In this document: positions 1 through 7,692 of the stretch, in pieces | How the letters are laid out: every line of letters begins with the position of its first letter | How positions within the stretch are numbered: the first letter of the stretch is position 1 | DNA from: Pseudomonadota bacterium | Lineage (GTDB): Bacteria > Desulfobacterota > Binatia > Binatales > Binataceae | Reading direction: 5' to 3' | NCBI GenBank assembly: GCA_021324855.1 | Contig: JAJPIG010000022.1 | Coordinates: forward strand, 1 to 64,000 | DNA length: 64,000 nt | Position numbers and translations under genes: made by a program | Notes under the pieces: model-generated | Databases searched by the model: none | Told to the model about the DNA's origin: nothing | What the model saw: only the letters and a program-made list of their open reading frames with translations

Positions 1-73
1 AAAGCTCGCGCTGGCGCAGTTTCTGCGCCAGCGTCACCGCGTCCATCCGGCAAATCTCGTTCGCATTCGCCAT
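1..73 (-). CDS. Amidase-signature family enzyme, N-terminal fragment
   Basis: Only the first 24 codons are in the window; the gene runs off the left edge. The ATG is at 73 on the minus strand, preceded by a good Shine-Dalgarno (GGAGG about 7 bases upstream). The peptide reads MANANEICRMDAVTLAQKLR then QREL. The stretch with acidic M-D, then TLAQKLRQREL, is the usual opening helix of GatA-like amidase-signature enzymes. No catalytic Ser-Ser-Lys region is visible because it lies outside the window, so the family call rests only on this short N-terminus and could be wrong. Confidence 0.45.
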   Translation of the reverse strand, partial: MANANEICRMDAVTLAQKLRQREL

Positions 74-165
74 GGCCGTTCCTCCGCGTCGGCTGCGATT
101 GAAATTTACTCCTCTACTGCCTTAATTAAAGGTGATATTTTCTGAGGACCGTCAGGCCGGAAGCG

Positions 166-624
166 TCAGGCGGCCAGCGTCCGCGATTTCGGACTGCCCC
201 AAACCAACACGAAGAGCTTGATGCGGTTCTCGAGCTCGACCAGCGAGCGGCGGAAGACCGCTTTGCGCGGCATGGGATCGCCTTTCACGCCCGCGGGATC
301 AGTGATGCGCCACTGGGCTTTCACCAGATGATTCGGGAACCGGTTCCAAACGCTCTCGGGCAGCTTGTCGCCCACGCTGATTACGAAGTCCATCGCCGGC
401 GCCACGACGCCGGTGAACTGTTCCGCGCGCATGCAGCGCTCATCGTTCCATAGCCGGTTGGCTTTCAGAAAGTCGATCGTCTGAGGATGAATTTCGCAAT
501 CGTTGGGCGCGCACCAAGCCCGAAATTTCTCAGGCGCGAGACGGTTCAGAAGCGCCTGCGCGATCAGGCCGCGGGCGCACTCGCCGGCGCATACGAACAG
601 CACGTTAAAAACGCGGGGCGGCAT
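166..624 (-). CDS. Low-molecular-weight protein tyrosine phosphatase / ArsC-like protein
   Basis: This is a 152-aa protein with the LMW-PTPase/arsenate reductase fold. The P-loop follows the first strand: VLFVCAGECARG at residues 8-19, with the nucleophile C12 and R18 in the correct CX5R spacing. The general-acid Asp appears at D109 in ITDPAG, as in thioredoxin-coupled ArsC. Oddities are a P-loop with Glu15 where ArsC and LMW-PTPases have Asn, and Gly19 where they have Ser or Thr. I also see no Cys pair near residues 80-90, which Bacillus-type ArsC needs for disulfide relay. It may be a phosphatase, a diverged reductase or a regulator-like member. It stands alone between the amidase and the IclR gene, and no other ars genes are nearby. 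Confidence 0.6.
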   Translation of the reverse strand: MPPRVFNVLFVCAGECARGLIAQALLNRLAPEKFRAWCAPNDCEIHPQTIDFLKANRLWNDERCMRAEQFTGVVAPAMDFVISVGDKLPESVWNRFPNHLVKAQWRITDPAGVKGDPMPRKAVFRRSLVELENRIKLFVLVWGSPKSRTLAA

Positions 625-876
625 ACTTATCCTTTCTCTAACAGATTGAGCCGCGAACGCCCGTCAGCATTCGGGTTCAGATCCCGTTCGATTTACGCAA
701 TCCCCCTGCCGGAAAATTCGGAATTCGGAAAAGCACATCAGATACGACTCAAGCGCATCAAATCGAAGCCTGATCTGTCAAGCCAAAGGCAGCATGAGAC
801 ACACAGGTTATGGACAGGAATTTGGCTCGAAGGCTGAATGAACTTTGCGCGGCCGCAGGGGCAGGCGACCAAGTCC

Positions 877-1767
877 TTAGATCCTGAGGTTGCGGTCGTT
901 CTCGTGGCGCGGGTGTTCGAGTTGCGCGAGACTCGATCGTCGGCCGGCGCCCGGTGCCCGCAATGCGAGGGTCGCAGTGATTCGCGCCGAAGCCTGGAGC
1001 AGCACCGGCACGAACTCGCGCTTGAGCTGCGTGATCGTGACGCGCGAGGCGTGACCGCTCGCGTTCATCGCGGCGATCACCCGATCGGCCGCATCGCGAA
1101 TCGGCACCGCCACCGAACGAACCCCCTCTTCGAGCTCCTGATCGACCATCGCCCAGCCGCGCTGCGCGACCTCGTGCAGGACCTCGCGGAGCCGCGCCAA
1201 GTCGGTAACGGTTCGCGAAGTGAATCTGGTCAACCGTGCAGTGCTGAAATAGCGTTCGCGCTCAGCCTCATCGGCATATGCCAGCAGCACACGGCCCATC
1301 GAGGTGGCGCTCGCCGGCAGCCGCGAGCCCAGGCCGAGCGTGACGGTCATGATCCGCTTGGTCGGCACGCGCGCCACATAAACGATGTCCGTATCCTGCA
1401 GAACCGAGAGCGAACACGATTCGTGAAGCTGCGCGACCACCGCCTCCATGTGCGGCTGTGCAACTTCCCAGAGCGGAGTCGATGAGAGATAGGCGTAGCC
1501 GAGATCGAGCACCCTCGGAGTCAGGGCGAAAAGCTTACCGTCGAAGCTCGCGTACCCCAGATCGGTCAGCGTGAGAAGGAAGCGGCGCGCGGTGGCTCGG
1601 GAGAGTTGCGCGCGCTGCGCCACCTCGCTGATCGTGAGACGTTGATGGTCATGATCGAAGGTGCGGATCACCGCCAGCCCGCGGGCCAGCGATTGGATAA
1701 GCAGCGACTGGGAATTGTCGCTTGACACCTGCTTGCTATCCACGATAATCGAGTTCACATCATACAC
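877..1767 (-). CDS. IclR-family transcriptional regulator (PcaR/PcaU-like)
   Basis: The protein has 296 aa with the two IclR parts. An N-terminal winged helix-turn-helix lies at about residues 44-66 (LTISEVAQRAQLSRATARR), followed by an effector-binding domain from about 95 to 275 (for example TSMGRVLLAY and ELEEGVRSVAVPI). The best upstream start is a GTG at 1767; another GTG lies three codons on. It is transcribed away from the hydroquinone operon, with only 99 bp between the two starts. That is the classic layout of IclR regulators of the beta-ketoadipate pathway (PcaR, PcaU, PobR), which sense an aromatic or 3-oxoadipate-type ligand and control the divergent operon. The regulatory target is inferred from this position. 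The C-terminal 25 residues are Arg-rich and not conserved-looking. Confidence 0.85.
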   Translation of the reverse strand: MYDVNSIIVDSKQVSSDNSQSLLIQSLARGLAVIRTFDHDHQRLTISEVAQRAQLSRATARRFLLTLTDLGYASFDGKLFALTPRVLDLGYAYLSSTPLWEVAQPHMEAVVAQLHESCSLSVLQDTDIVYVARVPTKRIMTVTLGLGSRLPASATSMGRVLLAYADEAERERYFSTARLTRFTSRTVTDLARLREVLHEVAQRGWAMVDQELEEGVRSVAVPIRDAADRVIAAMNASGHASRVTITQLKREFVPVLLQASARITATLALRAPGAGRRSSLAQLEHPRHENDRNLRI

Positions 1768-1866
1768 GAATGTGCGCTATACGAACAAGCGTCTAAACCG
1801 GGAGACTCATTTAACCTCGGCGCTATCATCGTTACACGCGCTCGAAGATTGGAATCTTAGGAATCG
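1768..1866. promoter_or_regulatory. Divergent promoter/operator region of the hydroquinone operon
   Basis: This 99-bp gap between the IclR gene and the CoA-transferase operon must hold both promoters. It is more AT-rich than its surroundings. Two similar short motifs in direct orientation, ATACACGAA at 1762-1770 and TATACGAA at 1778-1785, lie at its left end and overlap the regulator start. PcaU-type IclR proteins bind short repeats in this position, so these are candidate operator half-sites. No clear -35/-10 pair was identified. Confidence 0.4.
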
Positions 1867-2709
1867 ATGGCGGAACTGTTAACGCTCCGGGAAGCGGTCG
1901 GCAAACTGATACGCGACGGCGACACGGTCGCGATGGAGGGCTTCACCCATCTCATTCCCTCCGCCGCCGGCCACGAGGTCGCGCGCCAGCGCAAGACCGA
2001 TCTCACGCTCATCCGCATGACTCCCGACCTGATCTACGATCAGCTCATCGGGATGGGATGCGCGCGCAAGCTGATTTTCTCATGGGGCGGCAATCCGGGC
2101 GTTGGCTCACTCCATCGCCTGCGCGACGCGATCGAGAACGGATGGCCGCGGCCGCTCGAAATCGAGGAGCATAGCCACGCCGGGATGGCTAACGCCTACA
2201 CCGCGGGCGCATCAAATCTGCCGTTCGCGGTTCTGCGCGGCTATCGCGGCACCGATCTGCCGAACTATTATCCGACGATCAAGTTCATCGATTGTCCCTT
2301 CACCGGCGAAAAGCTCGCGGCAGTGCCGGCAATTCGGCCCGATGTCGCAGTGATCCACGCGCAGAAGGCCGATCGGCGCGGCAACGTCCTGATGTGGGGG
2401 ATCGTCGGCGTGCAGAAGGAGGCGGTGCTTGCCGCGCGCCGTTCGATCGTAACCGTCGAGGAGATCGTCGATCGTCTCGATGCGCCGCCCAACGCAGTCA
2501 TCCTGCCCGGATGGGTGGTGAGCGCAGTCTGCGAGGTGCCCCGCGGCGCGCATCCTTCGTATGCGCACGGCTACTATGCGCGCGACAACTCGTTCTACCG
2601 GGCCTGGGATGCAATCTCACGCACCCGCGAAGGCTTTCTTGATTGGATGAACCGGCACGTGATGGAAACGCGGGATTTCGCTGAGTTTCAGCGTAGCGCG
2701 CTCGGATAA
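1867..2709 (+). CDS. CoA-transferase subunit A (3-oxoadipate/glutaconate CoA-transferase type)
   Basis: This 280-aa protein is the alpha subunit of a family I CoA-transferase of the GctA/CatI group. It opens with LREAVGKLIRDGDTVAMEGF (residues 6-25), the usual start of the alpha subunit, and carries the SWGGNPGVGSLHR segment around residue 72. With the next gene it should move CoA from succinyl-CoA to 3-oxoadipate, giving 3-oxoadipyl-CoA in the cytoplasm. It is the first gene of the operon; its stop is 5 bases before the beta-subunit ATG, so the two are translationally coupled. The substrate is inferred from the downstream genes, which make 3-oxoadipate; sequence alone would also allow glutaconate. 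Confidence 0.85.
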   Translation: MAELLTLREAVGKLIRDGDTVAMEGFTHLIPSAAGHEVARQRKTDLTLIRMTPDLIYDQLIGMGCARKLIFSWGGNPGVGSLHRLRDAIENGWPRPLEIEEHSHAGMANAYTAGASNLPFAVLRGYRGTDLPNYYPTIKFIDCPFTGEKLAAVPAIRPDVAVIHAQKADRRGNVLMWGIVGVQKEAVLAARRSIVTVEEIVDRLDAPPNAVILPGWVVSAVCEVPRGAHPSYAHGYYARDNSFYRAWDAISRTREGFLDWMNRHVMETRDFAEFQRSALG

Positions 2710-2714
2710 CCTAG

Positions 2715-3497
2715 ATGGCAAATACCGATTACACAGCGGACGAGATGATGACAATCGCGGCAGCGCGGATGTTGCGCGACGAACAGGTGTGCTTCGTCGG
2801 CATCGGATTGCCGAGCGCGGCGGCCAACCTGGCGCGCCTGACCCATGCGCCGAATATCGTGCTGATCTACGAATCCGGTACCATCGGCACGCGGCCCGAC
2901 ATACTGCCGCTCTCGATCGGCGACGGCATTTTAGCCGACAGCGCCGACACGGTCGTCTCGGTGCCTGAGATGTTCCGCTATTGGCTGCAAGGCGGACGCA
3001 TTGACGTTGGATTTCTCGGCGCGGCGCAGGTCGACAAGTACGGTAATATTAACACCACGGTCATCGGCGACTACCGCAAACCGAAGGTACGCTTGCCGGG
3101 CGCAGGCGGCGCGCCTGAGATTGCCACCTCGGCGCGCGACATACTGATCATCATTCGGCAGACTCCGCGCGCATTCGTTGAGCGCGTCGATTTCATCACG
3201 TCAGTCGGCCTGCTCGACGCGACCACCGATCGGCGTGCGCTCGGGATCCAGGGCAACGGTCCCGCGGCGATCGTAACCGACCTCGGCATCCTCAAACCCG
3301 ATCCGAAAACGCGCGAGCTGACGCTGGCCAGCATCCATCCCGGCATTACGTTCGCTCAGGTGCGCGATTCCACCGGATGGCCGCTTAAGGCGATCGAAGG
3401 ATTGCCGACGACGGAGCCGCCGCGGCCCGACGAACTCGCCGCATTGCGCGATCTCAACAGCCGATCGAAGCGCGCCGACGAAAAGGCGGTGACATGA
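2715..3497 (+). CDS. CoA-transferase subunit B (3-oxoadipate/glutaconate CoA-transferase type)
   Basis: This 260-aa protein is the beta subunit partner of the preceding gene. The catalytic glutamate that forms the enzyme-CoA thioester is visible at E53 in LIYESGTIG. The GGAPEIATSARD segment near residue 130 is typical of GctB/CatJ proteins. It begins 5 bases after subunit A and overlaps the next gene by 4 bases (ATGA), so the three form one translational unit. It is expected to act as an alpha2beta2-type heteromer on 3-oxoadipate, the last step before thiolysis. No 3-oxoadipyl-CoA thiolase is found in the window, so that step must be encoded elsewhere. Confidence 0.85.
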   Translation: MANTDYTADEMMTIAAARMLRDEQVCFVGIGLPSAAANLARLTHAPNIVLIYESGTIGTRPDILPLSIGDGILADSADTVVSVPEMFRYWLQGGRIDVGFLGAAQVDKYGNINTTVIGDYRKPKVRLPGAGGAPEIATSARDILIIIRQTPRAFVERVDFITSVGLLDATTDRRALGIQGNGPAAIVTDLGILKPDPKTRELTLASIHPGITFAQVRDSTGWPLKAIEGLPTTEPPRPDELAALRDLNSRSKRADEKAVT

Positions 3498-4558
3498 TGA
3501 TCAGTTTCGTCTACCAGGCGCTCCCCGCCCGCGTGATTTTCGGCGTCGGCAGCCTCGAGCGCCTGCCGGCCGAGGTCGATGCCCTCGGACTGAAGCGCGT
3601 GCTCGTGCTCTGCACGCCCAATCAACGGGCCGATGCGGAGAAGATCGCGGCGCTGCTCGGCACGCGAGCCATCGGGATTTACGATCAGGCCACGATGCAC
3701 GTGCCAATCGAGCTGGCCGAACGCGCCCGCGCGCATGTGAAAGAGCATCGCGTCGACGGGATGGTCACGGTCGGAGGCGGCTCGACCACCGGGCTCGCGA
3801 AGGCGATCGCATTGACGACCGGATTACCGAGCGTCGCCGTGCCGACTACCTATGCCGGCTCCGAGATGACGCCCATCTGGGGACTTACGGTCGGCGACCA
3901 GAAAACCACCGGCCGCGATCTAAAAATTCTGCCTCGCACCGTGATCTACGATCCGACGTTGACCGTAACGATGCCCGCAATGCTCTCCGCAACCAGCGGC
4001 ATGAACGCGATCGCGCATTGCGTCGAAGCGCTTTACGCTGAGAACGCCAATCCGATTATGTCGCTGATGGCCGAGGAAGGAATCCGCGCGCTCGCTGCCA
4101 GCCTGCCGAGGGTGGTGAAGGCGCCGGGCGATCTGGAGGCCCGCAGCGAAGCGCTCTATGGCGCATGGCTCGGCGGATGCGTGCTGGGCGCAGTCGGCAT
4201 GGCCCTTCATCATAAGCTCTGCCACGTGCTGGGTGGGACGTTTAATTTGCCGCATGCCGAGGTGCACACCGTCGTGCTGCCGCATGCGACGAAATACAAC
4301 GCCATGGCGGCGCCCGAGGCGATGCGCCGGATTGCGCGCGCGCTCGGCGCCAGCGATGCGCCCGCGGGACTCTACGATCTCGAGGTGAAGCTCGGCACGC
4401 CGCTTACGCTCGAAGCGATCGGAATGAAGCGCGCCGACCTCGATCGCGCCGCGGACCTCGCGGTGCAAAATCCTTACTTCAATCCGCGGCCGATCACGCG
4501 CGACGGAATCCGCGCGCTGCTTGACGATGCGTTCACGGGCCGGCGTCCCGGCGCGTGA
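3494..4558 (+). CDS. Maleylacetate reductase
   Basis: This 354-aa iron-alcohol-dehydrogenase-fold enzyme matches maleylacetate reductases (MacA/TfdF/PnpF group) over its whole length. The N-terminus FVYQALPARVIFGVGS (residues 5-20) is a hallmark of the family. The dinucleotide-binding GGGS is at 94-97, followed by TTGLAKAIAL. A conserved His-rich segment, ALHHKLCHVLGG, lies in the C-terminal helical domain. It reduces maleylacetate to 3-oxoadipate with NAD(P)H. Here it links the ring-cleavage product, after the dehydrogenase at 6180-7649, to the CoA-transferase upstream. The start overlaps the previous stop as ATGA; a second ATG follows immediately and could be the true start. Confidence 0.92.
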   Translation: MMISFVYQALPARVIFGVGSLERLPAEVDALGLKRVLVLCTPNQRADAEKIAALLGTRAIGIYDQATMHVPIELAERARAHVKEHRVDGMVTVGGGSTTGLAKAIALTTGLPSVAVPTTYAGSEMTPIWGLTVGDQKTTGRDLKILPRTVIYDPTLTVTMPAMLSATSGMNAIAHCVEALYAENANPIMSLMAEEGIRALAASLPRVVKAPGDLEARSEALYGAWLGGCVLGAVGMALHHKLCHVLGGTFNLPHAEVHTVVLPHATKYNAMAAPEAMRRIARALGASDAPAGLYDLEVKLGTPLTLEAIGMKRADLDRAADLAVQNPYFNPRPITRDGIRALLDDAFTGRRPGA

Positions 4559-4631
4559 CTATGGGATTGGGCGGCACTAAGATCGATCAGAAGGGCATCG
4601 CAACGAATAGCTCGACGGGAGCAGGCTCAAG

Positions 4632-5123
4632 ATGGCGGTTAAAACAAAGCTGGGCTCGCTGGCGCATTATGAGAAGGGCGGCGTCGAAGTAATTGACGAT
4701 GATCCGAAGCATTATGTCTTCTCCAACGTCTTCGAGGTTGCGAGCAAATCGAAGCCGTACGAAAAGGTCTGCGTCGGCAAAAACATCAAGAACGTGCTCG
4801 AAGCGATTCGCGCTGAGGGCACCTCGCCTTGGTACACCGCGTCGCACGATGAGGCGGCGCTCGTGATGGACGGGACAGTCGAGATACGGCTCGTCAAGCT
4901 CGATCAGCCGGCAGCGCGGGACGACCAGGAAGGGACCACCATGCTCGAAGGGCAGCCGCGCGGCAGGAAGATGGGGCGCATCGTCGCGCGCCGCGGCCAC
5001 ATGGCGCTGCTGCCGAAAGGATCTGCCTATCAGTTCCACGCGGACAACCCCGGCGTGATCCTTCTCCAGACTCTGTTTGGGCCGCTCACGATCGAGCGCT
5101 GGGCCGAGATCTGCCAACGCTAA
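4632..5123 (+). CDS. hapC: Hydroquinone 1,2-dioxygenase, small (alpha) subunit
   Basis: This 163-aa protein matches the small subunit of two-component, Fe(II)-dependent hydroquinone dioxygenases (HapC of Pseudomonas fluorescens ACB, PnpC of Pseudomonas WBC-3). It is a cupin-fold protein with recognisable stretches such as SPWYTASHDEAALVMDG (residues 60-76) and LLPKGSAYQF near residue 122. The subunit helps form the active-site pocket, but the metal ligands sit in the large subunit. It lies 72 bp after maleylacetate reductase and 34 bp before the large subunit, the same pairing as in known clusters. The enzyme opens hydroquinone to 4-hydroxymuconic semialdehyde. Confidence 0.88.
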   Translation: MAVKTKLGSLAHYEKGGVEVIDDDPKHYVFSNVFEVASKSKPYEKVCVGKNIKNVLEAIRAEGTSPWYTASHDEAALVMDGTVEIRLVKLDQPAARDDQEGTTMLEGQPRGRKMGRIVARRGHMALLPKGSAYQFHADNPGVILLQTLFGPLTIERWAEICQR

Positions 5124-5157
5124 ATAAGAACCATTCGTAAGCTGCGAGGATCAAATT

Positions 5158-6123
5158 ATGGCGAGCGAAAATCAGGTCAACGAGCAGGGTTACCGATCGT
5201 TCAAGCTCGGCGATTTCACCTTCCGCCGCGATGAATATTTCGCGCACATCTCGTACCCGGGCGGCACGCATACGCTCTCAGTCGATCTCTTTCTGCGCGC
5301 GCTGATGCGCGATGTGGCGTGGGGCTTTTTCTACGGCACAGTCAATTTTGACAGCGTCTTCGGCACCACCAATCACTACGGCACGGTCGACGTGTTCATC
5401 GGGCTCCGCAACGAAGCATACTGGAAAAACAACAAGCACTTCGTCCAGACCTTCGACTCCAACGAGATCATGAAGGTTTTCAGAAACATCCTCGAAGACT
5501 GGACCAACGAAGGCTTCGATCCCTTTGCCGCGCCCGAGGAGACCGGAAGCGCCTTCGGACCCAAGCATGGTTCGAATCGCCCTGCTCTCGAACGCGCGCG
5601 CGTCACCGCGAAGCGGATGGTCGGCGCAAAGGGTGACACCGGTCTTCGCCGCGAAGCCGACGGCTATACGGTCAATCGTCAGTTCGCCGACTATAAGCCC
5701 GAGAAGCTCGAGATCTATCCCGAAAAAGGCTTCGAGGACGAGGTTCACGCGTTCGACTTTTTCGACTATCTCACGCGCTCGGATGTGACGTGGAATCCGT
5801 CGATCGTGTCTGCGGTCAGGAACAACCTGCTCTGCGCAACGACCGAGGAGTACCAGTTACCGGTAATCCACGGTAACGATCGCGTCGAATGGTTCCTGCA
5901 GTTGTGCGATCAGATCGATTGGCTGGTTTACGACGGCCAAACCGGCAAGCCGCGCGCCCGTGTGACGGCGAAAGCCGGCGACATTTGCGCGATGCCCGCC
6001 GACATTCAGCATCAGGGCATCTCACCGAAACGTTCGATGCTGCTGGTATGGGAGAACGGCGACCCGTCGCTGCCCGACCTTTACGCGAGCGGCAAGCTCA
6101 AGCCGTATCCAGTCGAATTCTAG
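5158..6123 (+). CDS. hapD: Hydroquinone 1,2-dioxygenase, large (beta) subunit
   Basis: This 321-aa protein is the catalytic subunit of type II hydroquinone dioxygenase. The candidate iron ligands are N240 and E244 in HGNDRVEWF and H285 in DIQHQGISP. Their spacing (4 and 41 residues) equals that of the Asn258/Glu262/His303 set I recall for PnpD of Pseudomonas WBC-3, which strongly supports an intact active site. The reaction adds O2 across the 1,2 bond of hydroquinone to give 4-hydroxymuconic semialdehyde, substrate of the dehydrogenase encoded 56 bp downstream. The family also takes chlorinated and methylated hydroquinones, so the natural substrate may be a substituted one. Length is normal for the family. 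Confidence 0.92.
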   Translation: MASENQVNEQGYRSFKLGDFTFRRDEYFAHISYPGGTHTLSVDLFLRALMRDVAWGFFYGTVNFDSVFGTTNHYGTVDVFIGLRNEAYWKNNKHFVQTFDSNEIMKVFRNILEDWTNEGFDPFAAPEETGSAFGPKHGSNRPALERARVTAKRMVGAKGDTGLRREADGYTVNRQFADYKPEKLEIYPEKGFEDEVHAFDFFDYLTRSDVTWNPSIVSAVRNNLLCATTEEYQLPVIHGNDRVEWFLQLCDQIDWLVYDGQTGKPRARVTAKAGDICAMPADIQHQGISPKRSMLLVWENGDPSLPDLYASGKLKPYPVEF

Positions 6124-6179
6124 CGTTCATCGCGGGCGAAGCCGGTGCTTCGCTCGATTTTTGTTGAGGATACAGCATT

Positions 6180-7649
6180 ATGCAGTTTCAGACGAAGCTC
6201 TTTATCGATGGTGTTTTCGTCGATGCGGCCGACCGCGCGACGATAGAGGTTCTCAACCCGCACAACAATTCTCATCTGGCCGCGGTTGCCGAAGCGAAGC
6301 CGGCCGATATCGATCGCGCTGTCGAGGCGGCAACACGCGCATTTCCGGCTTGGAGCTCGACGGCGCCATCGGAACGCGGACGTTTGCTGCTGAAGCTTGC
6401 CGATGCGATCGAAGCGCATGGCGACGCACTGGCGCAGATCGAAGCGCTCGACACCGGCCATCCGATTCGCGACGCTCGCGGGCTCGACGTCGCGCGGACT
6501 GCGGCCACCTATCGTTACTTCGGCGGGATGGCGGACAAGTACGAAGGCTTCGTCGTTCCGGTCGATCCCGGGTTTCTCAACTACGTTACGCGCGAGCCGG
6601 TGGGCGTCGTCGGCCAGATCGTGCCGTGGAACTTCCCGCTGATGTTCACGAGCTGGAAAATGGGCCCCGCGCTCGCGGCAGGCAATACTATCGTGATGAA
6701 ACCGGCGGAGCTGACGCCGCTGTCGTCGCTGAAGATCGCTGAGCTGATGGCTGAAGTCGGCTTCCCGCGCGGCGTCGTCAACATCCTGCCCGGCTACGGC
6801 GCGGTCGCCGGCCAGTATCTCGCCGAGCATCCCGGAGTTCACAAAATCGCGTTCACCGGCTCGACGGTCACCGGGCGCAAGATCGTGCAGGCCTCGGCGG
6901 GCAATCTTAAACGCGTCCAACTCGAGCTCGGCGGCAAGGGCGCCAACATCGTTTTCGATGACGCCGATCTCAAGGCGGCGGTCGCCGGCAGCGCCTTCGC
7001 GATCTTCCACAACCAGGGCCAGGCCTGTATCGCGGGCTCGCGCCTGCTGCTGCACGAGAAGATCGCCGATGAATTTCTCGACGCCTTTATCGCGCTTGCA
7101 AAATCGATCCGCGTCGGTAATCCACTCGACCCGGCGACCGAGATGGGTCCGCTGACCTCGATGGGTCACCGCGATCGCGTGCTCGGCTACTGCGAAGTCG
7201 CGCGCCAGCAGGGGGGTGAGATCCTGATGGGCGGGAAACCGCCCGACGATCCGACGCTGACCAAAGGATGCTACCTGATGCCGACTATCGTGCGCGCGAA
7301 GCCTGCGGATCGCGTCTGCCAGGAAGAGGTGTTCGGTCCGTTCGTGTCGGTCACCACCTTTCGGGACGAAGCGGAGGTCATCGAAATCGCCAACGGCACC
7401 AGCTACGGTCTCGGTGGCGGGCTCTGGACGCGTGATCTGCGCCGCGCACACGCCGTTGCACGGCATATGACGAGCGGGATGGTCTGGATCAACTGCTACA
7501 AGCGCGCGCATCCGGGCTCGCCTTTCGGCGGCGTGCGCGGCTCGGGCTACGGACGCGAGATGGGCTTCGAGGCGATGCACGAGTACACCTATCCGAAGTC
7601 GGTGTGGGTGAATGTCGATGCCGCCGTGCCGCCGTTCTACAAGCGGTAG
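6180..7649 (+). CDS. NAD(P)-dependent aldehyde dehydrogenase, probable 4-hydroxymuconic semialdehyde dehydrogenase
   Basis: This is a 489-aa classical ALDH. The coenzyme motif FTGSTVTG starts near residue 225, the general base is E249 in LELGGKGANIVF, and the nucleophile is C283 in NQGQACIAGSR. A long C-terminal oligomerisation segment includes GGVRGSGYGREMG. ALDHs are similar across many substrates. The specific call rests on position, directly after the hydroquinone dioxygenase genes and in one operon with maleylacetate reductase, as with PnpE of Pseudomonas WBC-3. It would oxidise 4-hydroxymuconic semialdehyde to maleylacetate, closing the pathway. An antisense 524-aa open frame over this gene is only a composition artefact. 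Confidence 0.85.
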   Translation: MQFQTKLFIDGVFVDAADRATIEVLNPHNNSHLAAVAEAKPADIDRAVEAATRAFPAWSSTAPSERGRLLLKLADAIEAHGDALAQIEALDTGHPIRDARGLDVARTAATYRYFGGMADKYEGFVVPVDPGFLNYVTREPVGVVGQIVPWNFPLMFTSWKMGPALAAGNTIVMKPAELTPLSSLKIAELMAEVGFPRGVVNILPGYGAVAGQYLAEHPGVHKIAFTGSTVTGRKIVQASAGNLKRVQLELGGKGANIVFDDADLKAAVAGSAFAIFHNQGQACIAGSRLLLHEKIADEFLDAFIALAKSIRVGNPLDPATEMGPLTSMGHRDRVLGYCEVARQQGGEILMGGKPPDDPTLTKGCYLMPTIVRAKPADRVCQEEVFGPFVSVTTFRDEAEVIEIANGTSYGLGGGLWTRDLRRAHAVARHMTSGMVWINCYKRAHPGSPFGGVRGSGYGREMGFEAMHEYTYPKSVWVNVDAAVPPFYKR

Positions 7650-7692
7650 CCGGAAACGACAGCCAACGAGTTGCACCAGGGGAGGAAGGCAC

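Noticed and set aside
838-1485. 215-aa open frame antisense to the IclR regulator
   Set aside because: It lies over the conserved IclR effector domain and has no start signal.
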